From positions 3,664,684-3,728,683 of the forward strand of contig CM055101.1 in NCBI GenBank assembly GCA_029204225.1: 64,000 bases of DNA. Direction: 5' to 3'. The notes beneath the pieces are model-generated. The model saw nothing but the letters and a program-made list of their open reading frames with translations, was not told the DNA's origin and searched no databases. This DNA comes from Diphasiastrum complanatum. Lineage: Eukaryota > Streptophyta > Lycopodiopsida > Lycopodiales > Lycopodiaceae. Numbering within the stretch: position 1 is the stretch's first letter; each line of letters starts with the position of its first letter. A program made the position numbers and the translations under genes. Below, piece after piece: positions 53,033-64,000 of the stretch.

Positions 53033-54021
53033 TTGACGAAGTAGAAGCCTTTCAGGGATACTCAGAGATCACGCCTTTGGAAAACAGGCCAAGCTTTTCT
53101 TGACATGGAATTTTCTGTGAATTCATGTGAATACAACCTCAAAAGAGATGTATCATCATTGTACTTTCTTGACGCCTTACAAAAAGAAGTCAATGCAATT
53201 TGTATAGGTTCATAACAACTTTTTGAGGAGCTCATTTGAAGTTCAATGTCTCGAAGATCTGCCTTAAAGCAAGACTGATTCTTAGCTATCCATTCCATTA
53301 TTAACTATCCGATTATGTATTCGCCTCTCCTAACTCGTTCCTGTTGTTAGTTGTACCTCAAATTTCTGGCTGATTCATGTTTGTTTCAGTATCAAATTGT
53401 ACTTTCATGCGGGTACATCCATTCTAATTTGTGCTCCGGGAACACTTTTTCAGAGGGTCGGATAGCAGTTTCTGCACTTTTCTTGTTCCTTCTGACTTTC
53501 CAAAAGACATATTCTCCATATGGCCAGCAATTTAAGACATGCTAAAAGATAGCAGCATCATTTATAATGTCACCCAGATTATATACTCATCTCCAAAGAG
53601 ACTAAACTGTTGATTCAAAGTATATACACGCATACAAGCATAACTTGTCTATTTTTCTGAAAATTATTAGTTTTCACTTAGAAGTATCTTAGTGGATTAG
53701 ACTGTAGTATTGTTGTTAGATCACAATATATCTCACACCTCTTGTGCTAGAAAGTATTTCTATGACAAACCAATGTAGTTAACTCAACAAAGGGTTACAA
53801 GTACACGTGAAGGCATGTCAAGGTTAGATAATAATCTGCAAAATCTGCATCCACTGGTTCTCTGATCTCTTCAACAAAAAACTGATGGACAATCGCCCAA
53901 GATGATCAAGGTGCTGAATGTTGGGTTGTGTGGGATGTCAACAATCACATTACCATTAGCATTAACAACACCACAAGTAGAGGAAAATCACTCACGATAC
54001 TAATCATTGTATTAGTATAAT

Positions 54022-54078
<57 letters not shown>

Positions 54079-55779
54079 ACTAAGTTAGCCTGGTGTAGTC
54101 ATAACTTAAGAGAGTCAAAGGTGAAGCTTAACATTGTATTTCCAACATGAGATAATAGGTGTGGAGGGAGAGAACGCAAACATCCATTTAGAGATGAGTT
54201 CCAAGAAATAAGACAAGCAAAATGTTAGGGTAAGAGAGAGAATAAATATATGTGAAAATCAAAAGGGATGAAATTAGTAACATTGGGGAGGGACATCTTT
54301 CCAAAATAGATTCGTTCCAAGCATGTAAAGCAAAATTGGTTTTACTTGAAGGATGCAAGAAGCTATCATTTTTAGATCATGATGGAGCCGTTGATTTACT
54401 ACCCCTCCTTACAAACCACAAGCTTTCACAATGGCTCACCCAGCCTATTGTGAGGAATAAGACAAGAGCCAATAAGACAAGAGGTAGATGAGCGAATGAA
54501 AGACCTACATCCTGTTGTCTTTTGCAAGCCACAACTTGCTAATGGGGCACTGCAGAAAACACAGAGAGTATACTCAATTGTGACTACATGCAAGACTCCA
54601 TCCTAATCCAAAGGTCAAGTATGCTTGAAATTTGTCGTAATGATTTCTTCACCATCATAGACGCTTCTCAGTCATTGGATGAGCAAGGGGCCTTGCTTGG
54701 ACTCTTAATCATGACTTAAGAAACCATTTGTAGCTATTTTAAAGAGAAAACATGGTGAAAATGAGAGACGTAATATAGGAAGGAAGCAAAAAAGCTACAA
54801 TAGATACAAAAGTTGGGCTCTTTTTCCCCGAGGCTCTCCCATAAGAAAATGTGATCATGAGTTTAAAATCAAAACATTGACACAACTACTGCATACACCT
54901 CAAGGAAGAGCAACACATAATTTGTATGAGAGCACAACATAGACAATGTTTGATGATGGAACACTAACACATATCAAGCTAGCGAGCTACAATCCAAATA
55001 AATTTATGAATTATCCAATTCATATATTGTTGTGGTTACTTGATGGGATGGCCACCTTTTGGTGATGGCTTGAAATTTTGTCACTATTTTAAAACACTCT
55101 ATAGACTTTTTTTATATATAAGTGACAACTCAATGTTACAAATCTTGCCGACTAGGGTTCACCTCCCTTCATTTCATTTGCTCTTTAGTGCACGCTTCGT
55201 AGCATCTTCGTTGAAATTTTACTCATCCCTTCTTACAAGGAACACCAACCTTTGCCACACGCAAAGACTTGCATCTTTTCAAAACTCTCCAAACAACTTT
55301 CTAACATTGTTGATATATACATGGGTCCTAACAAATTAATTTCTAGAATGCCAGATTATTTATAGTTTTGAGTAGTGACCTCAATGTGGGCCTATGCCTC
55401 CATCAGTCCTAGATCATCATTGATATTAGAGATGATAAAGTTCTTCGCTGGCAACTTGATAAAAGTCAGTTTGAGGACCTTGAATGGATTTAGTCAATTG
55501 CTAGATTCATCTCCATAGTTATCTACCTCTAGTCCTTGAGGCAATGACAATAATGTTGATCTAAACAAGCAAGAGCAATCGAAAACAAGATGTTCATGAC
55601 CCAAGATGCTTTCACACATGTGAAGTACGGCCTGTAACCTAAGAACAAAGTACATAAAAAAATGATAGCAATAGACACCGATTTGCAAGCATCAAGAGAG
55701 ATTACACAAGCTTGATAGAAATTACTCCAAATTAGAGATGGCTCCAAAATGAGCAAATATATCTAGATAGATCTTGTTG
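53033..55779. other. 3' flank of the TraB-like gene, mostly unassigned
   Basis: The 3' untranslated region lies at its start (no clear AATAAA assigned). Short open frames (54252-54491, 55040-55339, 55494-55756) show no family resemblance. A (GA)n microsatellite is noted separately. Confidence 0.45.
54025..54074 (+). repeat. (GA)25 microsatellite
   Basis: Perfect GA dinucleotide run of 50 bp. Confidence 0.95.
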
Positions 55780-56081
55780 GTTTGCTGAGTAGGTTTGGCA
55801 AAGATTTTGGTGCCATGTTAGCTGCAAATTGAACTACTCCTGATTTGACCTAATGGTTAGGCCCGCCAACCTAGGGTTGGTAGGTCTTCCTAGATTTTAG
55901 GAGTTTGGTCCTATTTTATAGGTAACTTGACCAAATGATTTGCCTATGATCAACATCTTAGTAGCCTAGGCCCCCTCTTCACGTAAGAACAAGCTCACAC
56001 AAGTGTTTGATCAATCTATGTACAAATGTACACGACGAATCAAGCTAATGGTTTGCATTATTCACACGTTATACCCCACAA
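55780..56081 (-). repeat. LTR fragment related to the Copia 0 LTR
   Basis: Resembles 14080-14395 in the same order (GTTTGGCA, TTTGACCTAA, GGTTAGG, CTTGACCAAA, AAGCTCACAC, CAAGCTAAT). Element strand begins TGTGGGGTATAACG at 56081. It abuts a gag scrap of another Copia family, so it may be a solo or truncated LTR inserted there. Confidence 0.55.
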
Positions 56082-57303
56082 TTCTTTTTCCATCAGAATG
56101 TTTTTCATCTTGAATTTTCATATTGCATAGTTACTAATGCCTTCCAGCTTGATAGCCTCACATAACACAATGTTGCTCATCGTAGCCATTGCTAATGCCT
56201 GGAATTTCACCTGTTGAGAATGTAATTCAAAGCTAAATAGCCAATGTAGCTTGCTTTCCACCTACATCTCACCAACCTTCTATTTGGCCTAAATTCCTCA
56301 CCATTTGGCAAATCTAGATAATCTCTACATTGACACGTTCATTGACCTCTTGGATTTGTAATGATGTAGTTCAACACATAATTCGATTTCTCTCCTAAGG
56401 AGTGTGATCTCATTGTTTTCTCTTGACTATTCAATAATGAATTACAACTCTTATTGTCATTATGTGGAGTCACTAGGCCCCAATTTCATACAAAATGACT
56501 CATAAATGAGGGAGATATGCTCTTGTTAGCTATGGTCCACTTTTAATTATAAACGGTTCGCACTAAACACTTCAAAGCACTAAACATTCGCTCTCATTAG
56601 GAGCTCGAAAAACCCAACAACCCTCTCTCATTTTCTTTTGCTGTGATACCCAATTTCAAGAGCTCTTGATTTGGTGTAAAAATGCATCTACAACAATTGT
56701 TTTTTCAAGAATATTCCAAAAAACTTGCAAGAATGCAAGAATCTTAGTTTAATGAACTATTGGTCACCAAGAACACAGTTTAGCTCTCTAGTTGAGGTCA
56801 CCCTAGCACTAGTGATCATGTCACCCTTCACAGCTTGCAATCTGAATGAAAAATGAGCTTGATAGCTCGGTTTACCTCCGAGACTTGCTTATTATGATAG
56901 TACTCAGCAAAAACTCAGATTTCGCTTACTTCTTGGCTCACTTCATTGTCTAAAGTCGTGGTTAGCTGCTTCTCCTCAATAATAGACCCTCTACATGGCT
57001 CTGTATCGAGCAATTCCGAGCTATACAATGTCTTTGTCACAAGTTTCAGCCAATGTACTGTAACTTTCCCAGTTCTTGACTAATTTGTGAGCCGTATGAG
57101 CTTGCAAACAATAAGCTTGCCATAGAACCTGAACCTGCAAACAATAAGCTTACCATAGAACCTTCCCACCTTTTAATCAATGCGGTAATACTCTAAAAAT
57201 GATAAAAAGTCGTGATTCTCCACTGTTATCACTTGCTTTCTCCTCTGAGGGATTTTCTTATCTCAATGTGAAGCTTTCCACAGGCACTTTAGAACCGATG
57301 TTA

Positions 57304-57317
57304 TAGCTCTCATACCA
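57304..57317 (-). other. Primer-binding site, one base off
   Basis: Element strand TGGTATGAGAGCTA, one change from TGGTATCAGAGC, contiguous with the LTR. Confidence 0.7.
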
Positions 57318-57559
57318 TGAAAACATTCTAACATATTGTAATGAGCATTCAGATGAGAGGGAGCAAGAAGATGAGGCATACACACACACACACACAACAA
57401 GAGCACACACTTCTCTATTCTCTCTATCAAATAATGAAAAGAGTACATTGTTGAGCAGAGAATCCTAGCCAAATTAACCAATTGTCAAATCAGACTATAC
57501 AAAACTCTACTTTACTTATGACACTAATAAGGAGGCACATTGATCGTTGATTTCTAACA
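57318..57559 (-). repeat. 5' LTR, 242 bp, Copia 1-related
   Basis: Canonical TG...CA ends. First 18 bases (TGTTAGAAATCAACGATC) nearly match the Copia 1 LTR start. Contains (CA)n near 57379. Confidence 0.75.
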
Positions 57560-58049
57560 TTTCACTTCCAATTGAAATACAAAAAATTTACCATTCATCA
57601 ATTTGCATATGTTTGGATTATCTACTTTCCACTTTTTTATTTTTTAATAAGTTGGATGTTTGATCCAATGTTTTTTTTAGTTTTTCTAGTTTTTTCACTT
57701 CAACAATCTCATAGCATCCCACCTGCATACATCCGTCCACCTTAGCACCATTATTACAGTACAAACATCACTAAAGCTGCAAATTTGTCCCTCAACTTTC
57801 ATAGTGCAAGCATTTCCTTGATGAGTATTCAAACATTCACCTAACTACTCATGGGCAATACTCACCAGAAAATATTTGCAATTTATACATATTTGCACAC
57901 TTGAATACTTGTCTGTAAAAACACTAGCATCTCACAAATACTCGCACACTAGATTAAAGATGCATCTCCGTACGTGAAGGTAGTTGTACTCCTACTATTT
58001 TCAATTTACCTTTAGACTAACTGATTCAAAAGAAGTCATGATCTTGAAG
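57560..58049. other. AT-rich intergenic, nothing recognised
   Basis: No open frame or repeat of note between the Copia LTR and the 3' end of the - strand gene. Confidence 0.5.
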
Positions 58050-58902
58050 TCATCCCTGGACACTTTTCGAAGAAGATCCCTCTTCACTGGTGGTTGATGG
58101 GATCTCCAAAACATCAGACCACATGATAAGACGTCTTGTTTTTCCGTTCATATCTACAACGGTAATTTGGAGTTTAACAATCCATGTCGTTATCCCCTCC
58201 GCCCCGTCTTGATTATTGAAATGCCATCTGATGGACTTTGGGTAGTCCTCACAAGTAAAATTCACGCTATCATCTTTGTTCCAAGGGAGGCCGGGTGTAT
58301 TCAGCAAGTGCATGCGTTTGCTATGCTTGGAAATTGAAGGAAATTTCCATCCTGATTTTGGATTCAAATATTTTTGTAACGTTTTTCCAGCCACACTCTC
58401 TAACTTCCAGGAGTAAGTGCCTGAGTAGTAGCCGCTCTCGGGCGCTAATCGCTCAGTGGCAAAAGTGTCTCGTAAAGCATAGAAGCGGTCACGAGACTTT
58501 GCTTGCCAGTGCGTCCAATCTTTGGTGCTAGCTTTGATGGTTGTTGAAGTTGAGGTCGCATTTTGTAACACTGCCTAGAGGACCTGGTATTGTTGATATG
58601 TTTGCAGTGGCCGACTGAGTGCCTCCCTCAGTGTCTGAGATTTCGTAGCGATCATTAGGAGAGCCCAGTTCCGTTTCCACCAAGAGAACGCATTCCGGGT
58701 CATACTCTTGCATTAAATAGAGCATGTCGACCATTTGTTGGAAAAGCAATTCTTGAACAATTTTAGCGCATGTAATCCTTTCACTGGGCATTCTCGCTTC
58801 CATCAACTTCACACAATAGGCCTTAATTTCGTCTGAAAATTCGACATCCCACCATTCATCGCAGCATCGATCACCTGAACGTACGTGTCTTATCAATTTC
58901 AT
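58050..58902 (-). CDS. Protein of unknown family, apparently frameshifted
   Basis: Two overlapping frames on the - strand. Frame 1 starts at ATG 58902 (in-frame TGA 12 nt upstream) and encodes MKLIRHVRSGDRCCDEWWDV, then MVDMLYLMQEYDPECVLLVE, ending at 58528. Frame 2 (58571-58050) encodes DWTHWQAKSRDRFYALRDTF, SIRWHFNNQDGAEGITTWIV and MNGKTRRLIMWSDVLEIPST. Neither is low-complexity and both have normal protein composition. The shared segment near 58560 suggests a single-base indel (mutation or assembly error). A small intron with acceptor CTCTAGGCAG is another option. No transposon motif. I do not recognise the family; if the frames are joined it would be about 280 residues. Confidence 0.5.
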
Positions 58903-59235
58903 CTTTCTTTTCAGTCATTAGTGTCTCTATATCCTTCTTTCCCTGTGAGTGAGCTGTACGTCTATATCATGAACAAGGGAAGGCGCACGTACTGAATTTG
59001 AGTTTGTAGGATTGTACAAAACAAATAGCTGCTGTAGAATATGCTGCCAGTTGGGCTCCTCTATACCTTTCAAACCTGACCCAAGAGAATCGAGAGGTGG
59101 TGTAAGCTGCTTCAAGCTTGAGGGTGAGAGAGATCGAGCATAGGCAGAGAAGGAGAGGTTATTTATCAGAAGAGAACGTGAAAGAAAGAAAAAGCAACGT
59201 GTTGAGAAAGAAACTTGCACTGATTTATAAATTTT
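58903..59235 (-). promoter_or_regulatory. 5' leader and TATA candidate of the unknown gene
   Basis: On the - strand TTTATAAAT (59224-59232) lies about 325 bp before the ATG, followed by an A/G-rich leader. An open frame at 58927-59220 has no recognisable homology and is probably leader. Confidence 0.35.
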
Positions 59236-61534
59236 TCCAAGACGTGCATGAGCTTTTAATAGCTTTATTAGTACAGTTTTTGAGTGGCACTCAATGAAGT
59301 TTTAAGAAAATGCATGCCATTTTACTTCTTGCTAAATACAAAGATCATACAAGTCATTCTTAGCAATTATTTAATTCTAAAATATATCAAAATGCACAAA
59401 TTTAAGATTTTGATTTTGATTGTCGCATTCAAAATTTGAATCGATTGAAATCCTAATGAAACATGATAAATGCCATCTAAAGCTTTGTATAAAAATTTGA
59501 GCCAGCTTAATTTTTTTTTGGAGTCTTCTCCATATACTAAGCATTAGGCTTTTGGCCCATGAGTTGCTAAAAAGACTACAATTTTGTTTTTTAATAGGTT
59601 GCGTTAGGTTGAAAAAGAAAGTTTTTCGCAAGTACCGATGAGTCACAAATACCCCCCAATTGTTCCTTTATTTTTGCTTGCATTTTGAAACCTGTTTTAT
59701 TTTCATAGATATACACTTTTATTTTAGCCTTTTTAGTTGAAAGTTTATTCTTTCATAAAACATTGTACCACCCTTCAAATTGAGTAAAATATTTAGTTAT
59801 GAAAGTTGCTTTGGATTTTCACCTTTTCACCCAAAAAGTACCTCCCTTTCAAAATAAAGGCTTGGTGGGTCTTTGTTTTCTCTCCTCTATCGAAAACAAC
59901 CATCATGATATTCTCCACTTACAAATTCAAATCTTAAGCTCTTCTAAAAATAGTGACCCTACAATGGTGGAGATACTAAAGGTAGTGCCCAACATCTTCA
60001 CTTACACCAAATCAACACTTTTTTATGCCAAGTCATTTGCCACATGCGGGCTTTTGCTTTCTTGTGTGAAAATAGGGTAATGGCCTTCCTATTATTGACA
60101 AATAGACATGCCTTAAACGCGATGACATTTGTTTTGGGACTTTGACTTAAAAAAGAGTAATCCTTTTTGTTATTTTTTAAATTACCTATTTTTAGGCCAA
60201 AATCATGGTTTTTTTTTGGTTAATTTCTAAATTATACTCAAAAAAAGTGCCCAAAAATGCTTTTTTTTTTAGATTACTACAAGTTCTTTTTTTTAAACTT
60301 CATAAGTTCATCAGATTAAAAAATAAAACAGCATTTCAAGACAACACATAATTTTTGAGAATCCAAATCTCATATAAATACAAAAGGGCTCCAATTATGT
60401 TTATATATTATTTTTTCAAAGTACATTTTCCAAGAAATTTTTAGTAATGCCTCTCAATTTAGAACTTGACATATTCTTAACACTCTTATTTTAGTTGATG
60501 AAGTGGATGACCCTCTTTTTCATCAGAGTTGACTAGCATATTTTTTTTAATAGTACATTTTTCGAAAATTTTTAATAATGTTTTTCAATTTGGAATTTTA
60601 TATATTATAAATACTCTTTTTTTGAATGACGACATTGAAGACTTGTCTTTCTTATCAAAATTAACTAACATATTTTCATTTTAATCGGCTTCTAATATTG
60701 ACAAGAAATTTTGTAAATCGGTTTTCTTTCGTCGACGATGAATTCAGAACAATTGTTCTCCCATTAATCCAAGTCATTCTTTCAAAATAGATATTGTTGA
60801 CTTTCGAAAATGGTTAGTCATTGTCAATTTAAAATTAAACATTAAAACATCCATATTTGTTAGATCAAAATCATCATTCTTTAATTGATTTTTTTCACAA
60901 TCAATTTCTCCTGTTTTTTGTATCTAATTGTAACATTTCTTATTCAAACATTTAAAAAAAATATCAGTTGACATAGTGTGCAACAAATGGACCCATAATA
61001 TTTTTGTCTGCTTCTTGTTTAAATAAAGTTTAACACTTTTACAATTCAAAACATATGTTTTCTCCTATTTTTGGAGGCCAAAAAGTACAACAATACTTTC
61101 AATTTGAAGTTCATTAAGATTAACGCACGTTTCAACTCGTTCTTCCTAAGAAAACTTTCAAACATATCATTTTTTTTCAATCTGCAAAAAAAGAATTATT
61201 TGTGAATCATCATATTGCTCTTATGTATAAACTTTTAGTTATATATTTTTAATTTTTAATTTATAGTATTTATTTTTAGTATTTAAAATCTTGATTTTTT
61301 ATTTTCTTAATGTATTTGTTAATATTTTTAAATTTTTTGTTTCTAAATTTTATTATTTATTATTTTCAAATTTTACGATTTTTTAAATTTGTTTAAAAAA
61401 ATTTAAATTAAATGGTTTTTTTTTTGTTTTTTTAATATTTTTAACTTTTATGGGGTCTATAATTTTTTTGATTTTTTTAACTTTTTAATTTTTGGTTTTA
61501 TGTTGTTTTAATTTTTTAATTTTGTTTTAATATT
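59236..61534. other. Very AT-rich intergenic stretch
   Basis: Dominated by A and T homopolymers and TTTTTAATTTTT-like runs, especially 61200-61540. No gene, LTR or RNA recognised. Confidence 0.6.
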
Positions 61535-61955
61535 TAAGTTTTTAAAACTTCTACGTGCGCGAGCATAGCAAAAGAGCGGACATGGAAGTTCGTTTTGCTA
61601 TGCTGAGCATAACAAAAGTTTTTGTACTATCTCAGCATAGGAATGAGCATGGGTCGTCGTCGTTTTCTTCAACAATTGTTGAAGGTATGCTCAGCATAGA
61701 AATGAGCACAGGAGGCTGTCGTCGCTTTTTTCGACAATTTTCGAAGCTATGCTCAGCATAGGAATGAGCATGGGCCGTCGTCGCTCTTTTCAACAACTTT
61801 TTCAAAAAGCGACAACGGCCCATGCTCATTCATATGCTGAGCATCACAAAAACTGTTGCTATGCTGAGCATAGCAAAAGGAACTTCTATGTCCGCTCTTT
61901 TTTGCTATGCTCAGCATAGTAAAAGAGCGCACACGAAAGTTTTGAAAACTTAAAA
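61535..61955. mobile_element. Foldback element built of CTATGCTGAGCATAG palindromes
   Basis: Outer inverted arms: AACTTCTACGTGCGC...GAGCATAGCAAAAGAGCGGAC at the left, and the reverse complement of it (GTCCGCTCTTTTTTGCTATGC, GCGCACACGAAAGTT) at the right. Full or near-full copies of CTATGCT(C/G)AGCATAG lie at about 61597, 61627, 61685, 61746, 61832, 61858 and 61904. A 24 bp hairpin with a roughly 22 nt loop sits inside at 61762-61831, and three ~62 bp direct repeats lie at 61628-61800. The layout is that of a foldback/MITE-type element. Open frames here are by-products. Confidence 0.75.
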
Positions 61956-62440
61956 CTTAAAACACCTATCTACTAGGACCATGGTCCACAAATTTGGGTC
62001 ACAGTAGAGTTAAAGCCATTGAAACCCTTAGAAACTTCTAGTATGAGAAAATTGTCATGATCTACTATGTAATTGTATTTTTTGGTATATTTTTTGCAAG
62101 ATGTGGGAGAAGACCTAATGAAGAGAAGAAAACTCTATGATATTGAATTTAACAAAAAGAAACTTTAATATGTAAGAGGGAATCCCATGTGCAGAGCATA
62201 AACGTGCCCGAAACCTTGGTTGGATGAAAGGATAAGGATGTGAAGGGGTTCTATGGGCTAAACACACTTCAACTTTACTAAAAATGTTCAAACAAAAGGT
62301 TTGAAAAGCGTTGACTGGTGAAGAGTATGTCGAAAGGCAGACCTTTTTCAAACTGAAAAAATCGTTCAAAAGGTTAGGTCAGAAACCTTTTGAAAGTTTT
62401 CTTGCTATGCTCAACATAGCAAAAGACTTTTAGGGTTTGA
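61956..62440. other. AT-rich, one stray palindrome copy
   Basis: A lone CTATGCTCAACATAG occurs near 62405, about 450 bp outside the foldback. No gene recognised. Confidence 0.5.
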
Positions 62441-62492
62441 TATCTCCCAGTCAAAAGACTTTTAGGGTTTGATATCTCCCAGCCAAAACAAG
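62428..62492 (+). repeat. 32 bp tandem duplication
   Basis: AAAGACTTTTAGGGTTTGAT plus ATCTCCCAG occurs twice in a row. Confidence 0.85.
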
Positions 62493-62579
62493 TTAATGAT
62501 GTTGTTATTTTTGCTAGCTTTAATGATTTGGACTCACCATCTGATATACCATTGGCCGTTACTTGTCATTTCAACGATC

Positions 62580-62660
62580 AAGGATCTAGACAGAGCTTGT
62601 GCATAAGCATCTAGACAGAGCTTGTGCAAAAGCATCTAGACAGAGCTTTTGCATTTGTTA
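62580..62660 (+). repeat. 30 bp tandem repeat, three copies
   Basis: GATCTAGACAGAGCTTGTGC followed by ATAAGCATCTAGACAGAGCT and so on, three units with minor changes. Confidence 0.85.
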
Positions 62661-62864
62661 TTAGATTACGACTCTAAAGAGAAAGTGGTTTTGCAACGCA
62701 TCAAAATTGTGTTGACACCTATGCTACAAGCTTCGACAAATACCAAAAACTCAAGCTGAAATAGAGTTAAAAATCAGCTCCTCTAGCCAAAGGAAATTAT
62801 GCATGATCAATATAGAGCCATTTTTTTTTAAGGATGGATGCGTACTATCCTTCCTTGTTAGACC

Positions 62865-62985
62865 TGCTAAAAAATGGACGAAATGGCACACACTCAGTCC
62901 GATGCATTTGACTAGATAAATAATTTATAAGAGTTTCGTGATTAAAAAACGGACGAAAAGGCATGCACTCAGTCCGATAGGATAG
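62865..62985 (+). repeat. Imperfect tandem repeat
   Basis: AAAATGGACGAAATGGCACA...CACTCAGTCCGAT is repeated as AAAACGGACGAAAAGGCATG...CACTCAGTCCGAT about 75-80 bp later. Confidence 0.75.
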
Positions 62986-64000
62986 GATCAGGGGCCCGTG
63001 GTCTGGCTGGACATTCCGTTGCGCCACTGCCCTCCTCGTTGGTGGCAGAGGTCCTGTCATGCCTGAACTCAGCTGCCGAGATGTGTTCGATAGCTCGTTT
63101 GAAGTTCTTGTTCTGAGATTTTCAGGAATTTATCAAGTTGCAATATAGTGTGTTGAATGGAAAGTGGACAATCGTGTCCCATTTATGAAAGCAACATCTT
63201 GTAGGTGGATTTGGATGTAGTTAGCTCAAGAACCTGTCACCCAACAATGACGCTTCAACAATAATTTTTCTTTTTTTGTCTCTACGATGCAACAATAACA
63301 ATATCACTGTTTTATTGTGCTGTGAGATCAGCTTGTGGCTAGTCGTGAAGCCCTCCTGTGTGATTTCTTAGGAGATAAAGGCTTATTCTCCTGTGGGCGG
63401 TTGTGGACTTTAGGAGAAGAAAGCTCTTCGAAAATCGATGACGTCGCTTGCTTTAATTTTATTCTGCTGATCATTTTTCACTTCTTCATTTTTGTGAGTA
63501 TAATTGTTATTTTATGATAGAAAGATGGGCCCTTGTTTGAACTACTTCTTGGAAAAATGAAGCATGGAATCGGTGATTGAAAATAAAGGCTCTTGTACTG
63601 ATTTGTGTGGACCAACATCTCTTTTGTTTATTGTTGCAAAGTGCATTACGTGTACCTTTTCAATCAGCTTGTGGATTAGGTTGACCAACTTATTGCACTA
63701 AATGAGCATTCTCTATTGTTGGCTTGCACATAGATGAACGATGCACTATAGACAAATTCATTTAGTTCAAAGTTTGAAAATTTGACATTATTTTAATTTT
63801 TTTTAAAATCAATAAGTTGTTCACATTTAAATTTGTTTAATAAGATCATATTTGAAAATTAAAAAAATAATTAATAGCTTATGTTTTATTCATATTTATA
63901 AATTATAGCAAAATAATAATTCTTTAATCTTTTGAAATTGTTTTTGAATTCATGTTTGAAATATTGGCATTTTTTTCAATAAAATTCCAACTTCTTAAGA
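62986..64000. other. Right edge of window, nothing recognised
   Basis: Short open frames (e.g. 63335-63517, which lacks an ATG at its reported start) show no family resemblance; the last 250 bp are highly AT-rich. Confidence 0.5.

Larger units (their letters stand above)
56085..57559 (-). mobile_element. Ty1/Copia 5' end: LTR, leader and gag start
   Basis: LTR 57318-57559 (element strand TGTTAGAAATCAACGATC...TTTTCA) and primer site 57304-57317 are followed by a 1.1 kb leader with a 37 bp tandem repeat near 57103-57166 (CAAACAATAAGCTT). The gag start near 56180 reads LCEAIKLEGISNYAI, stop, KFKMKNILMEKEL, very like Copia 1. It is cut off at 56085 by the LTR fragment next to it. Confidence 0.7.

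Noticed and set aside
57263-57481. 72-codon - strand frame across the Copia LTR
   Set aside because: It crosses the LTR and primer-binding site, which are non-coding.
61555-61829. Small proteins encoded in the foldback region
   Set aside because: Open frames on both strands follow from the palindromic repeats and have no normal protein composition.
1-64000. tRNA, rRNA or other structured RNA genes
   Set aside because: I found no cloverleaf with conserved A and B boxes; TGGTATCAGAGC matches are retroelement primer sites, not tRNA genes.

Overview
This is nuclear DNA from a land plant with a large, repeat-rich genome. The evidence is a plastid-type protein gene with GT-AG introns, plant-type Ty1/Copia and Ty3/Gypsy LTR retrotransposons primed by initiator tRNA-Met, and an L1-like LINE family. 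Spliceosomal introns of 6.7-10.7 kb stuffed with retroelements suggest a fern or gymnosperm more than a compact angiosperm genome, but I cannot name the species.

The central feature is one host gene on the + strand, reconstructed here from five exons: 23710-24276, 34292-34329, 41002-41281, 51989-52275 and 52585-53032. The joined frame is exactly 540 codons including the stop. It encodes a 539-residue protein with a Ser-rich, plastid-like N-terminus, a TraB/GX2H-type core (AAVH...LYEM...GSGH) and one C-terminal membrane segment. Its first three introns hold almost all the identifiable transposons of the central 30 kb.

Intron 1 (24277-34291): old Gypsy pol pieces; Gypsy element A (24752-28602) nested in one of them; a tandemly duplicated LTR-PBS-leader block (29608-32508) with a LINE tail inside; a Copia RNase H scrap. 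Intron 2 (34330-41001): a LINE 3' end, a chimeric LTR/Copia element, two LINE fragments in tandem and a decayed Gypsy. Intron 3 (41282-51988): a Copia element whose integrase segment is inverted, and Gypsy element B (46277-51407). Intron 4 is a normal 309 bp.

Upstream (1-23.6 kb) is intergenic retrotransposon strata. There is an unusual non-autonomous LTR element (about 1.87-7.42 kb) with a 24-25 bp minisatellite and coiled-coil/proline-rich ORFs instead of gag-pol; a Gypsy RNase H-integrase remnant; an 800 bp tandem duplication; and a Copia gag. A Copia element (14.5-19.2 kb) is inserted into a Gypsy protease. Downstream (53-64 kb) are a second Copia LTR-gag scrap, a small gene of unknown family on the - strand (58050-58902, apparently frameshifted) and a very AT-rich tail. 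The tail carries a foldback element built from repeated copies of the palindrome CTATGCTGAGCATAG.

The best candidates for something new are: the paired Gypsy elements A and B, with AG...CT instead of TG...CA LTR ends and exact 5 bp target duplications; the foreign ORF replacing pol in element A; the pol-less minisatellite element; the palindromic foldback; and the 38 bp micro-exon that must be spliced between two giant introns.
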